DNA from: Pseudomaricurvus sp050633365
GTDB taxonomy: Bacteria > Pseudomonadota > Gammaproteobacteria > Pseudomonadales > Cellvibrionaceae
Length of the DNA: 64,000 nucleotides
Direction: 5' to 3'
Assembly: GCA_050633365.1 (NCBI GenBank)
Contig: JBOEGJ010000009.1
Span: 210,639 to 274,638 of the forward strand
Positions 49,330 to 58,347 of the stretch are shown here, one piece after another. Under the pieces are notes generated by a model that was given only the letters and a program-made list of their open reading frames with translations, had not been told where the DNA came from and made no database searches. A program made the position numbers and the translations under genes. The stretch's first letter is position 1. Each line of letters opens with the position of its first letter.

Positions 49330-50060
49330 GAAAGCCTAGACCAGCGCCGCATAAGAAACCCAATTCGGTTTTTAAAATATTGGCTTTCTGTTTCAACTAT
49401 TGGGTTCCAAACTCATTAACCAATAATCAGGACAAGATGATTGCTGCGATTGCAGATAGGAGTTCTTTTGAGCACCTGCCGTATCTGGTTGCGATCCGTC
49501 GCCACTTTTCAGACAGGCGAACGTTACCTTAACCACTGTTCGCTAGGCGTTGCTTGTCGCGAGAGAGATCGATTTGTTATCGGGTGCTTGTGCAGCAAGT
49601 CCCGTCATGATCCTCGCGAGAATACCGATGTCGCCCTATCGCTTCCAGCTGTTATACAGCGTCTTGGGCGGGGCCAAACGCCTTGGACATATGCTTAGCT
49701 TCATTCACAAATTGAGATGCAATTTGGGACGTTACAATAGGCCGAGACGTCTTGTCTTGGGCGAAGCCAAACACAAAAAAAACACGGCCTAGACCCGTCA
49801 AAAAGTACAAATCATCTGCATCAAAGGTATTGCTGGATACCCTTAAGGACATTGCGCTGAACGGTCTGTGTCGGTCAATTCGCTCGAACAAAAGTTTGTA
49901 AGATTGACCAACGCGAGGGCATAAAGTTCGTCAGTAATTTGAGCTGCTCGGCTCAGTTCCTAGCGTCCGAACAAAACGTCAAATCTTTCAAAAATGGCAA
50001 ATCGCCACAGAGTTCGATCGCCCAAACAGCGTTGCGACTCTGTTTCACTGGGAGAAGCAA
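49330..50060. other. Gene-poor 730-bp interval
   Basis: No gene can be supported between rpoN and the Liv-type binding protein. Overlapping open frames of 70-85 codons exist on both strands, but none has a convincing ribosome binding site or recognisable family motif. The GC content seems lower and stops are scattered, so this may be a decayed gene or a long regulatory region for the transporter operon. Confidence 0.5.
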
Positions 50061-51335
50061 ATGACACATGAAGCGAAATTATCGCGCCGTAAATTCAACG
50101 CAGGGATTGCCGCACTAGGTGCAGCAACGGCGCTGCCAAAGCCTGCGATGGCGCAAGCCAAGACGATCAAGATCGGCTTTGTCACGCCGCAAACCGGCCC
50201 CTTGGCCGTATTCGCAGAATCTGATGCCTTTGTTCTTGAACAATTCCGTACAAAGCTCGCAAACGGGCTGGAAATCAACGGCGAGACCTACAATGTCGAG
50301 TTCATTGTCAAGGACAGCCAATCCAGCTCGAACCGCGCCGCGACGGTCGCGCAGGAATTGATGTTTGATGACGAAGTTCACCTTATCACTGCGACCTCAA
50401 CACCAGATACGACAAATCCTGTCGCGGATCAGGCCGAACTGAACGAAGTGCCATGCCTGACAAACGACACGCCATGGCAGCCGCATTTCTTTGGTCGTCA
50501 GGGTGATCCTGCCAAAGGGTTTGATTGGACATTCCACTTCTTCTGGGGCCTAGAGGATGTCATTTCGACCTTCACCGGCATTTGGAACCAGACCGAAACC
50601 AACAAAGTTGTTGGCGCGCTTTGGCCAAATGATCCCGACGGCAATTCATGGGGCAGCCCCGACGTCGGTTTTCCGCCCGTGCTCGAAGCGCAGGGCTACA
50701 CTTTGGTTGATCCGGGTCGCTACCAAGTGATGAGCGACGATTTCAGCGCGCAAATCAGCGCGTTCAAGGCCGCAGGTGTCGAGATTTTGACAGGCGTGGT
50801 GCCTCCACCAGATTTCACGACCTTCTGGCTACAGGCGGCGCAACAAGGGTTTGAACCAAAGATTGTCACCTTCGGCAAAGCTCTGGAGTTCCCGCAGGTT
50901 ATCAGCTCGCTCGGAGATCGCGGCGACGGGCTTAGCACCGAAGTTTGGTGGTCCCCCGGTCACCCCTACAGCTCTGGCTTTACGGGACAAAGCTCTGCTG
51001 AATTGGCTGCGGATTATGAAGCTGCAACAGGCAACCCATGGACAATGCCTCTGGCGTTCAAGCATTCCCTTTTTGAAGTAGCAATTGACGCGCTAAAGCG
51101 TAGCGCCGATCCGATGGATCCTGCTTCGATCCGCGATGCTTTGCGCGCAACTGACTATCAATCTGTCGTTGGTCCCGTGAACTTCCAAACGGGACCAGTG
51201 CCGAACATCTCCAAAACGCCGTTGGTTGGCGGACAATGGAGCATTGAAGAGGGCAAGCCTGTTCTGAACATCGTTGAGAATGGTGATCACCCAGCCATTG
51301 CGACAACCGCGTCAGTCGCGCTGATTAACGGATAA
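50061..51335 (+). CDS. Branched-chain amino acid/amide-type ABC binding protein, Tat-exported
   Basis: A 424-residue periplasmic binding protein of the LivJ/AmiC type. GGGAGAAG precedes the ATG. LSRRKFNAGIAALGAA is a twin-arginine signal, with cleavage near AMAQA. The mature domain begins TIKIGFVTPQTGPLAVF, the family's typical first strand, and contains ATSTPDTTNPVADQAE and VLEAQGYTLVDPGRY. It starts an operon with two ATPases and two permeases. Its closeness to catechol genes suggests import of an aromatic acid or similar compound, but the ligand is not shown. Confidence 0.9.
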   Translation: MTHEAKLSRRKFNAGIAALGAATALPKPAMAQAKTIKIGFVTPQTGPLAVFAESDAFVLEQFRTKLANGLEINGETYNVEFIVKDSQSSSNRAATVAQELMFDDEVHLITATSTPDTTNPVADQAELNEVPCLTNDTPWQPHFFGRQGDPAKGFDWTFHFFWGLEDVISTFTGIWNQTETNKVVGALWPNDPDGNSWGSPDVGFPPVLEAQGYTLVDPGRYQVMSDDFSAQISAFKAAGVEILTGVVPPPDFTTFWLQAAQQGFEPKIVTFGKALEFPQVISSLGDRGDGLSTEVWWSPGHPYSSGFTGQSSAELAADYEAATGNPWTMPLAFKHSLFEVAIDALKRSADPMDPASIRDALRATDYQSVVGPVNFQTGPVPNISKTPLVGGQWSIEEGKPVLNIVENGDHPAIATTASVALING

Positions 51336-51346
51336 TCCTCTGAAGC

Positions 51347-51381
51347 TGGCCTTGCTCTGTAAAGAGCGGGGCCACTTTTTT
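51347..51381 (+). terminator. Rho-independent terminator/attenuator after the binding protein
   Basis: TGGCCTTGCTCT (51347-51358) pairs with AGAGCGGGGCCA (51363-51374), counting two G-U pairs, around a 4-base loop. A C and then six T follow. It lies between the binding-protein gene and the ATPase genes and should lower expression of the latter. Confidence 0.85.
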
Positions 51382-51398
51382 GCTGAAAGGTCACGGCG

Positions 51399-52118
51399 TT
51401 GACTGCACTCTTAGAAACCCAAGGGCTGACAAAAAGCTTTGGCGCTGTGCGCGCTGTTGATGATGTTACTCTATCGCTGAATGCTGGCGACGCGCTTGGG
51501 ATTATCGGCCCGAATGGCGCTGGCAAGTCGTCGCTTTTTAACCTGATTGCAGGCGTTATGCCCGCAAATGAGGGCAAAGTGCTGTGGCAAGGCCAAGACA
51601 TCACGCGCATGACAGCGGCCGAACGGTGCTGCGCTGGGATTGGACGAACCTATCAAATCCCGAAACCCTTCAATGGGCTAACAGTATATGAAAACCTGCT
51701 GGTCGCTGCCGAATTCGGCGGTGGCGGCGGGTCGGAGTCAAAGGCGCTTTGCACGACGATACTTGACCAACTGGAACTTGCTCACGTTGCAGACGCGCAG
51801 GCTGGCGGGTTGCGTTTGTTGGAACGCAAGCGCTTGGAAATGGCACGCGCGCTCGCGACGCGGCCCAAGGTTTTGTTGCTTGATGAAATTGCAGGTGGTT
51901 TGACCGATCTTGAATGCGACAGCCTGATCGCAGCTATCAAAGACATCAAAGCGCAGGGTGTTTCGATCATCTGGATCGAGCACGTTGTTCATGCGCTCTT
52001 CGCCGTTGTTGACCGCCTTGCAGTGATCAATTTCGGGGCGAAAATGGTTGAAGGCCCACCACAAGAAACCTTCCAAAGCCCGGACGTTCAATCCATTTAT
52101 TTGGGAATAGAAGCATGA
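51399..52118 (+). CDS. ABC transporter ATP-binding protein, LivG type
   Basis: A 239-residue ATPase that starts at a TTG with GAAAGG upstream. GPNGAGKSS is Walker A, and GIGRTYQIPKPFNGLTVYENL is the LivG-specific Q-loop segment. The signature is degenerate (RLLERKRLEMARALA), as is normal for LivG. VLLLDEIAGGLTD is Walker B. Its stop overlaps the livF start by 4 bp. Confidence 0.9.
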   Translation: MTALLETQGLTKSFGAVRAVDDVTLSLNAGDALGIIGPNGAGKSSLFNLIAGVMPANEGKVLWQGQDITRMTAAERCCAGIGRTYQIPKPFNGLTVYENLLVAAEFGGGGGSESKALCTTILDQLELAHVADAQAGGLRLLERKRLEMARALATRPKVLLLDEIAGGLTDLECDSLIAAIKDIKAQGVSIIWIEHVVHALFAVVDRLAVINFGAKMVEGPPQETFQSPDVQSIYLGIEA

Positions 52119-52831
52119 GCGCTTTGCTGGATATCAAAAACCTCGATGCGTTTTATGGCGATTTCCAAGCGCTGTTTGGCATCTCATTTGAGATGGCAGA
52201 AGCCGAAACCGTCGCACTGGTTGGGGCCAATGGCGCAGGCAAATCGACGTTTTTGAAGTGCCTAACCGGGCTTTTGCCAACGCCACGCCAAAGCATTTTG
52301 TTTCGCGGCGAAAACATCGCAGGAACTCCGTCATTTCAAATAGCGCGCGGTGGGATCGCGATGTCGCCAGAGGGGCGACGCCTGTTCCCGTCCTTAAGCG
52401 TCGAAGAAAACCTGCTGCTGGGTGCAAACGTTGGGCGCAAAGGCCAATGGGACCTATCTGCTGTGCATGAGCTGTTCCCGATCTTGGCAGAAAAGCGCGA
52501 CATTCCCGCGACGCTATTGTCAGGGGGCCAACAACAGATGGTCGCGATTGGCCGCGCTCTTATGAGCAATCCGGCCCTGTTGTTGCTTGATGAGGTCAGT
52601 CTCGGCCTCGCCCCTGTGATCGTGCGGGACATCTATGCGGCCCTACCCAAGATACGCAGCGGCGGCACGGCTGTGCTTGTGGTCGAGCAAGACATCGGCA
52701 TGGCGATGAAAGTCTCGGATCGTCTTTATTGTTTTCAGGAAGGGCACGTCAGCCTCGTTGGCGACGCGGCGCAAATGACACGAGAGATGATCTCAGCCGC
52801 CTACTTTGGCCGCCAGAAAGAGGTGCAGTAA
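52115..52831 (+). CDS. ABC transporter ATP-binding protein, LivF type
   Basis: A 238-residue ATPase with VGANGAGKST (Walker A), GIAMSPEGRRLFPSLSVEENL (the LivF block), LSGGQQQMVAIGRALM (signature) and LLLLDEVSLGLAP (Walker B). The start overlaps livG by 4 bp, and the stop shares one base with the livH start (TAATG). Works with the LivG-type partner. Confidence 0.92.
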   Translation: MSALLDIKNLDAFYGDFQALFGISFEMAEAETVALVGANGAGKSTFLKCLTGLLPTPRQSILFRGENIAGTPSFQIARGGIAMSPEGRRLFPSLSVEENLLLGANVGRKGQWDLSAVHELFPILAEKRDIPATLLSGGQQQMVAIGRALMSNPALLLLDEVSLGLAPVIVRDIYAALPKIRSGGTAVLVVEQDIGMAMKVSDRLYCFQEGHVSLVGDAAQMTREMISAAYFGRQKEVQ

Positions 52832-53694
52832 TGGAGTGGATTAATGCCATCGTGCAGGGTGTGCTGCTTGGCGGGCTTTACGCGCTTTTTGCCGCCGGTC
52901 TGTCACTGATGTTCGGCGTCATGCGGTTTGTGAATCTAGCGCATGGGGACTTCATTGTTTTGGCTGCCTTTGGGGCGCTACTTTTGGTCGAAATGCTCGG
53001 ACTGCACCCGCTTTTGACACTGATTGCAGTGCTGCCGCTGATGGCGGGTTTTGGGTATTTCGGGCAGCGCTTCGTGCTGAACCGCGTTGTCGGGCATGAT
53101 ATTTTGCCCTCGATTTTGGTGACTTTTGGCTTTTCTGTAATCCTGCAAAACCTGATGCTCGAGCAATTCAGCGCTGATACTCAACGCCTGAGCGCAGGTG
53201 CATTTGACACCGCCTCTTTCAGTACTGCGGGCCTGTCGATTGGCGCGGTGCCATTGCTGATGTTTGGGGTGGCTGTTGCGGTGCTTGGCGGGTTGAATTG
53301 GTTCTTTGCGCAAACCAACACGGGCCGCCTTTTGCGCGCAACGTCTGATGATGGCGAAATCATTGGCCTCATGGGGGCGGATCGTAAACATTTGTTCGCA
53401 ATCGCAACCGCGCTTGCCAGTGCTGTTGTTGCGATCGCTGGCATTCTGATGGCCGTTAAAACCAACTTCGACCCCACTTCAGGCCCGATCCGTCTCTTGT
53501 TTGCGTTTGAAGCCGTAATCATCGGTGGTTTGGGTAGCCTTTGGGGGACGCTGGCGGGTGGCATTATTCTCGGCGTTGCGCAGGGGATCGGGGCTCAGAT
53601 CGACCCGGGGTTGCAAATTCTTGCAGGGCATATCGTCTTTCTCATCATACTCGTCGTGCGCCCACAGGGCCTCTTCCCAAAACTAAGGGGTTAA
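52831..53694 (+). CDS. ABC transporter permease, LivH type
   Basis: A 287-residue permease with about eight hydrophobic segments. The first, VLLGGLYALFAAGLSLMFGVM followed by RFVNLAHGDF, is the LivH hallmark. FAFEAVIIGGLGSLWGTLAGG near the C-terminus matches the family's conserved loop. The ATG at 52831 is used; a longer frame begins inside livF. Confidence 0.92.
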   Translation: MEWINAIVQGVLLGGLYALFAAGLSLMFGVMRFVNLAHGDFIVLAAFGALLLVEMLGLHPLLTLIAVLPLMAGFGYFGQRFVLNRVVGHDILPSILVTFGFSVILQNLMLEQFSADTQRLSAGAFDTASFSTAGLSIGAVPLLMFGVAVAVLGGLNWFFAQTNTGRLLRATSDDGEIIGLMGADRKHLFAIATALASAVVAIAGILMAVKTNFDPTSGPIRLLFAFEAVIIGGLGSLWGTLAGGIILGVAQGIGAQIDPGLQILAGHIVFLIILVVRPQGLFPKLRG

Positions 53695-53697
53695 ATC

Positions 53698-54681
53698 ATG
53701 CACCTTTCGGGTCCTAATATGCTACGCGCGGCCTTCCTTGGCATCGTCATTCTTACACTGCTCAGCGGGCCTTATTGGGCGGATCGCGGCACGATGCGGC
53801 TTTTGATTGAAGCCTTTTATTTCCTCGCTCTGGCGCAGCTGTGGAACCTACTTGCGGGGTACTCTGGGCTTATTTCAGTGGGGCAACAAGCCTTTGTCGG
53901 GCTGGGTGGATATATACTGTTTACCCTGACGATGTTTGCAGGGCTTCCCGTGCTTGTCGCCCTACCCTTGGCTGGTGTTTTGACTGGCATACTCGCATTT
54001 CCCACAGCCCTTGTCGCGTTTCGATTGTCAGGGCCATATTTTGCTATCGGCACTTGGGTCATTGCAGAGGTCTTCCGTCTTAGCTTTGCGCAGATTGGCA
54101 GCCTAGGCGGCGGGTCAGGGATTTCATTGCCGACCAATATTGTACGCGACATGGCGGATGGGCGCGCAGCGCGCGAAAGCTTGACCTATTGGATCGCCCT
54201 CGCAATCATGCTCGCGGTTGTCTTTGGCATTTGGTTGCTGATGCGCTCGCGCATTGGCTTGGGTCTTGGTGCTATTCGCGACAATCAAGAGGCCGCGAAC
54301 AGCGTTGGCGTGCGCACAACCTATTTGAAATTCGCCGTATTCGTTGGCACCGCCGCGATGACGGGTGTGATTGGCGGGTTGATCTTCCTGCAAAAACTAC
54401 GGATCACCCCCGAAGCCGCGTTTAGCGTGAATGATTGGTCGGTGCTCGTGATCTTCATCGTTGTGATTGGTGGCATTGGCACGCTTGAAGGGCCAATTAT
54501 CGGATGTATCTTGTTCTTTGTGCTCAGAGAGTTTCTGGCGGATCTCGGCAGTTGGTACATGGTTATCCTGGGCGCGATATCGGTGGCCATCATGCTATTG
54601 GAGCCGCGTGGATTATGGGGGTTGATCACCCGCAATCGGAAACTAACAGTCTTCCCTACGGCACGGCGGATCGAACATTGA
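53698..54681 (+). CDS. ABC transporter permease, LivM type
   Basis: A 327-residue permease with LWNLLAGYSGLISVGQQAFVGLGGY, AIRDNQEAANSVGV and GGIGTLEGPIIGCILFFVLREFLADLG, all typical of LivM. It follows livH by 3 bp and is the last transporter gene. A 139-bp gap separates it from the muconate cycloisomerase gene. Confidence 0.92.
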   Translation: MHLSGPNMLRAAFLGIVILTLLSGPYWADRGTMRLLIEAFYFLALAQLWNLLAGYSGLISVGQQAFVGLGGYILFTLTMFAGLPVLVALPLAGVLTGILAFPTALVAFRLSGPYFAIGTWVIAEVFRLSFAQIGSLGGGSGISLPTNIVRDMADGRAARESLTYWIALAIMLAVVFGIWLLMRSRIGLGLGAIRDNQEAANSVGVRTTYLKFAVFVGTAAMTGVIGGLIFLQKLRITPEAAFSVNDWSVLVIFIVVIGGIGTLEGPIIGCILFFVLREFLADLGSWYMVILGAISVAIMLLEPRGLWGLITRNRKLTVFPTARRIEH

Positions 54682-54820
54682 ATGCATCGCATTGCCCCTC
54701 ATGGATATTTACCGAACCCGCGCGCTGTTGTTGGCAAGTAAGGTATCAACCGAGACCGCGCAAATCATCGACAGTCCGACCGTCAGAACAGCATTCTGAA
54801 ACAAATCGAAACTCAAACGC

Positions 54821-55957
54821 ATGGTGATGCCTGTGACAAAAATCGACCAGATCGAAACGATGATCCTCGATCTTCCCACGATCCGGGGCCACGTGCTTTC
54901 TATGGCGACGATGCGATCCCAAGCAGCGGTTTTGGTACGGATCAAGTTTTCCGATGGCTCCGAAGGCATCGGAGAAGGCACGACCATCGGTGGGTTGAGT
55001 TACGGACCTGAAAGTCCCGAAAGCATACAATCTGCGATAGATACCTACATTACTCCTGCGCTGCTTGGCTTAAGCGGTAATAACGTAAATGGTGCTTTGC
55101 AGCTCATGGACAGGTTGGTGCGCGGCAATCGCATTGCGAAAACGGCTGTGGAGATTGCTCTTTGGGATGGTTTGGGCAAGCGTCTTGGCGTGCCTGTGTC
55201 GCAGCTCTTTGGCGGGGCTGTGACAGACAAAATGCCGGTTGCTTGGACGCTCGCCTCTGGCAATTCGCAAACGGATATCGCCGAAGCCCACGAGATGATC
55301 GAATCCAAGCGTCACAATATTTTCAAACTCAAGATCGGTAAACGTTCGGTACGTGAAGACATCGCGCATGTCGCCCGCATCAAAGATGCGCTTGGGGATG
55401 CAGCGAGCATTCGCGTGGACGTTAATACCGCATGGTCCCTGCAGGAGGCGCGTTGGGGCTTAAAAGGCTTGCAGGAGGCAGGTTGTGAGCTGATCGAACA
55501 ACCTGTGTCGGCACGCGATCTAGATGCGATGGCAGAACTCACTAGCGCATTTGAAATTGCCGTTATGGCGGATGAATCGCTCAACGGTCCTGAGGATGCA
55601 CTTGCTGTCGCCTCAAAACGGGCAGCTGACGTGTATGCGGTCAAGATTGCCCAGTCAGGCGGCTTGAAACGCGCCTCAGAAGTCATTGCCACAGCGCAGG
55701 CCGCTGGCTTGGGATTATATGCAGGCACGATGCTCGAAACCGGTTTGAGCACCGCGGCCGCGCTTCAGCTTTTTTCGACGGTTGAAACACTCCACTGGGG
55801 CACCGAGTTATTCGGCCCACTTTTGTTAACCGACGACATTTTGACAGAGCCGCTGACCTATCGCGATTTCTGTGTCGAAGTTCCCAAGGGCAACGGCATT
55901 GGTGTCGCTCTGGATCCTGACAAAGTTGCATATTATCGTCGTGACACGCGCGCCTAG
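54821..55957 (+). CDS. catB: Muconate cycloisomerase (enolase superfamily)
   Basis: A 378-residue enolase-superfamily enzyme. FKLKIGKR gives the KxK catalytic lysines near residue 169. The metal ligands appear as DVNTAW, ELIEQPV and MADESL, and VKIAQSGGLKRA holds the opposite lysine. FGGAVTDKMPVAWTLASGN is typical of the muconate-lactonizing subgroup. It converts cis,cis-muconate to muconolactone and lies upstream of a catechol 1,2-dioxygenase gene. ATG 54821 or 54827 could be the start. Muconolactone isomerase (catC) is not found nearby. Confidence 0.88.
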   Translation: MVMPVTKIDQIETMILDLPTIRGHVLSMATMRSQAAVLVRIKFSDGSEGIGEGTTIGGLSYGPESPESIQSAIDTYITPALLGLSGNNVNGALQLMDRLVRGNRIAKTAVEIALWDGLGKRLGVPVSQLFGGAVTDKMPVAWTLASGNSQTDIAEAHEMIESKRHNIFKLKIGKRSVREDIAHVARIKDALGDAASIRVDVNTAWSLQEARWGLKGLQEAGCELIEQPVSARDLDAMAELTSAFEIAVMADESLNGPEDALAVASKRAADVYAVKIAQSGGLKRASEVIATAQAAGLGLYAGTMLETGLSTAAALQLFSTVETLHWGTELFGPLLLTDDILTEPLTYRDFCVEVPKGNGIGVALDPDKVAYYRRDTRA

Positions 55958-55965
55958 ACCGTTTT

Positions 55966-56856
55966 CTAAGTCAGTTTTCGCGCCACGCTTTGCGCAACCT
56001 TAACAAAGTTTTGCACATGAACGCCCTGTTCATCCAACCGATAGTTGATTGAAACCGCCGTGCGCCCGATTTCTGGCGTGATCCGCATAAACCGAATGCC
56101 GTTGCGCGTGGCCGAGCCTACGGATGCGGGAACCACACAAACACCTTCGCCAATCGCGACAAGACTTAACGCTGTTTGTAGATCCATTGTGAACACGCGG
56201 TTTGGCACATCGTATCCAGCATCTTTGCAGGCCTTCAAAACCATGTCGGCATAACTGGGGCGCGGGTATTCGGGATAAAGAATGAGATTGTGTTCGGCGA
56301 GCATATCGAGGTTTGTGGTGCGCCCTGTTCCAATCTCCATCGTATCAGGCACTGCAATCAGCAAATCCTCATCTACGAGCTTCTTCATCGCAAACTCGGA
56401 ATCGCTGAGTGCCGGGCGCGCAAAAGCAACATCAATCATCCGCGACACCAACTGCCGTTGCAGTTGCGCGTTATTGAGCGGGATCAGGTTCATGTTGACT
56501 AACGGGTATGTCGCGCGAAAGGATTTGATAATGCTTGGCACAATCCCATAGGTCGCAGAGCCGACAAAACCAATGCGAAGACGCCCTTCTGCCCCCTGCC
56601 CCAAACGGCGAATTTCAAGTTTGGTATCGTCGAGTTGAGCAAGAATAGATTTGCTCCGCTCCAACAGTTTTTCCCCCGCTTGGGTAAGCGTGATGGCACT
56701 GCGTCCCCGATTAAATAGGGTCGCTTCAAGCTCTTCCTCGATCTGCTTGATTTGGCGACTGAGCGGCGGCTGCGCCATATCGAGCCTTTCGGCGGCGCGG
56801 CCAAAGTGAAGCTCTTCCGCGACCGCCACAAAATAGGTCATCTGCTTAAAGTTCAT
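55966..56856 (-). CDS. LysR family regulator, CatR/BenM-like
   Basis: A 296-residue LysR protein. The N-terminus MTYFVAVAEELHFGRAAERL and MAQPPLSRQIKQIEEELEA match the CatR/CatM/BenM subgroup, which senses cis,cis-muconate. It is divergent from the SCP2-like gene and convergent with catB, which ends 9 bp from its stop. It likely activates the ring-cleavage genes downstream of 57076 and perhaps catB. Confidence 0.9.
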   Translation of the reverse strand: MNFKQMTYFVAVAEELHFGRAAERLDMAQPPLSRQIKQIEEELEATLFNRGRSAITLTQAGEKLLERSKSILAQLDDTKLEIRRLGQGAEGRLRIGFVGSATYGIVPSIIKSFRATYPLVNMNLIPLNNAQLQRQLVSRMIDVAFARPALSDSEFAMKKLVDEDLLIAVPDTMEIGTGRTTNLDMLAEHNLILYPEYPRPSYADMVLKACKDAGYDVPNRVFTMDLQTALSLVAIGEGVCVVPASVGSATRNGIRFMRITPEIGRTAVSINYRLDEQGVHVQNFVKVAQSVARKLT

Positions 56857-56908
56857 CTTTGCGTCGAGCTCCGCTCAAGTTGTTAAGCGGCACCATAATA
56901 GCGCCCCA

Positions 56909-56928
56909 TGTCCGATAACCATAGGACA
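56909..56928. promoter_or_regulatory. Candidate LysR operator in the divergent region
   Basis: TGTCCGATAACCATAGGACA has perfect outer arms TGTCC/GGACA with a 10-base centre. It lies 53 bp from the LysR start codon and upstream of the divergent ring-cleavage genes, as expected for a LysR T-N11-A-type site. Confidence 0.45.
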
Positions 56929-57075
56929 ATCCGCGCATTACTCGTTCTGCAGGCACCGTCTAAAGTCTTTAAGCACCTGTGTTCGCCTCGGCCAAAGTAT
57001 CAGCCGATACCACGCACGGTATGGCTAAGAGAACATCGCACATGGCACCACTGCAGAAGAGAACTGTAATGGGAG

Positions 57076-57462
57076 ATGCAGGTGATCGAGGTATTCCACA
57101 CCATTCAACATCAGTTGAATGCATCACCGCATCTTATCCGTATAGGACGTTTGTTCTCAGAGACGGTTCTGATCGAAATTGACGGCGAAGAAATCTATCT
57201 CACCTTTGAAAAGGGTCGGCTGATCGACGTAACCCCTGGACCCAGCCGCAAAACGCCTTGGCGCTTTGCGTTTCGAACCGATGCAGAGGCGCTGCAGAAA
57301 TTCTGGCAACCCATTCCAGAGGCCAAGTTTCACGACATCTTTGGCCTCGTTACTATCGGACGCGGTAAGATCGACGGCGACATTCTAAGTCTCGTCAAGA
57401 ACCTGCGGTTTTTCAAAGCGGTCATGGCGCTCCCGCGTTCTGTTGAAGGGGCTGTAGCATGA
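57076..57462 (+). CDS. Small SCP2-like sterol-transfer-domain protein
   Basis: A protein of about 128 residues. The pattern ETVLIEIDGEEIYLTFEKGRLIDVTPGP followed by WRFAFRTDAEALQKFWQP resembles the SCP2 hydrophobic-ligand domain. The ATG at 57076 has GGGAG directly against it; a GTG at 57082 has better spacing and may be the real start. Its stop overlaps the start of the alpha/beta hydrolase by 4 bp. Role in aromatic degradation unknown. It takes the place where muconolactone isomerase is often found but does not resemble it. Confidence 0.65.
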   Translation: MQVIEVFHTIQHQLNASPHLIRIGRLFSETVLIEIDGEEIYLTFEKGRLIDVTPGPSRKTPWRFAFRTDAEALQKFWQPIPEAKFHDIFGLVTIGRGKIDGDILSLVKNLRFFKAVMALPRSVEGAVA

Positions 57463-58319
57463 GCATTGAACCCATCACCGGTCGCTATGTTAGCATCAAT
57501 GTTCAAGGTGCCCCCCGCCGCATCTATTTTGAAGAGGCTGGGCAGGGTCGCCCTGTTTTGTGCCTGCACACAGCAGGCGCGGACACGCGCCAGTGGCGTC
57601 ATCTGATGAACGACGTTGAGGTAACGTCTTCAAATCGCCTGATCGCATTCGACCTACCTTGGCACGGCAAATCACTGCCTCCAGAGGACTTTGAGACGCA
57701 GGAATACCTCCTCACGACAGAGGCTTACATCGAAACGATCCTCGCCTTAATCGAAGCACTCGAATTGGATCGACCTATCCTTGCGGGCTGCTCAATGGGG
57801 GGGCGCATCGCGCTTCAACTGGCGGCATTGCACCCTGAAAAATTTAGCGGCTTTATCGCAATCGAAGCCTCAGATTTCCAACCAGCGTGGTATGACATCG
57901 ACTGGTTCGACCGCCCCGACGCCCATGGCGGCGAAATGGGGGCGGCGTTGGTCTCTGCCAATATCTCCCCTCATGCCCCCAGCGCTGAGAGGGAAAACAC
58001 GCTTTGGATGTTCAAACAGTCTGGGCCTGGCGTGTTTCGCGGCGATCTAAGCTTTTACACCCGCGACGATAGCCTGATCGCGCGCCTAGGGGACATCAAT
58101 ACGAGCAAAACGCCCGTACACATCATGGTTGGGGCTTATGATCTGACGTGCACTCCTGACGATGCGAAACGAACAGCAGATGCAATCAACGGCTCTACAT
58201 TGGTTGTTATGGATGACTTGGGTCACTTCCCGATGAGCGAGCATCCCAAAGGATTCCGCCCGTATTTCATCGACGCCTTAAACAAAATGCCCCCGAGAGA
58301 CGCAAAAGACTTGTCTTAG
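57459..58319 (+). CDS. Alpha/beta hydrolase, enol-lactonase-like
   Basis: A 286-residue hydrolase. LCLHTAGADTRQW is the oxyanion region and LAGCSMGGRIALQLA contains the nucleophilic serine in GCSMGG. The acid appears in MVGAYDLTC and the histidine in MDDLGHFPMSEHP. It resembles beta-ketoadipate enol-lactonases and C-C bond hydrolases. Coupled to the preceding gene by ATGA and 28 bp before catA. Probably hydrolyses a lactone formed after ring cleavage; the substrate is not certain. Confidence 0.82.
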   Translation: MSIEPITGRYVSINVQGAPRRIYFEEAGQGRPVLCLHTAGADTRQWRHLMNDVEVTSSNRLIAFDLPWHGKSLPPEDFETQEYLLTTEAYIETILALIEALELDRPILAGCSMGGRIALQLAALHPEKFSGFIAIEASDFQPAWYDIDWFDRPDAHGGEMGAALVSANISPHAPSAERENTLWMFKQSGPGVFRGDLSFYTRDDSLIARLGDINTSKTPVHIMVGAYDLTCTPDDAKRTADAINGSTLVVMDDLGHFPMSEHPKGFRPYFIDALNKMPPRDAKDLS

Positions 58320-58347
58320 GGCAAACCCATTTAGGAGGAGAAACACC

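Noticed and set aside
49441..49891. Overlapping short open frames on both strands after rpoN
   Set aside because: None has a good ribosome binding site, recognisable domain or operon context; described as a gene-poor interval instead.
54709..54822. Possible 37-residue membrane microprotein on the minus strand, divergent from catB
   Set aside because: The translation has one hydrophobic helix, but there is no convincing ribosome binding site or known relative, and its start overlaps the catB start.
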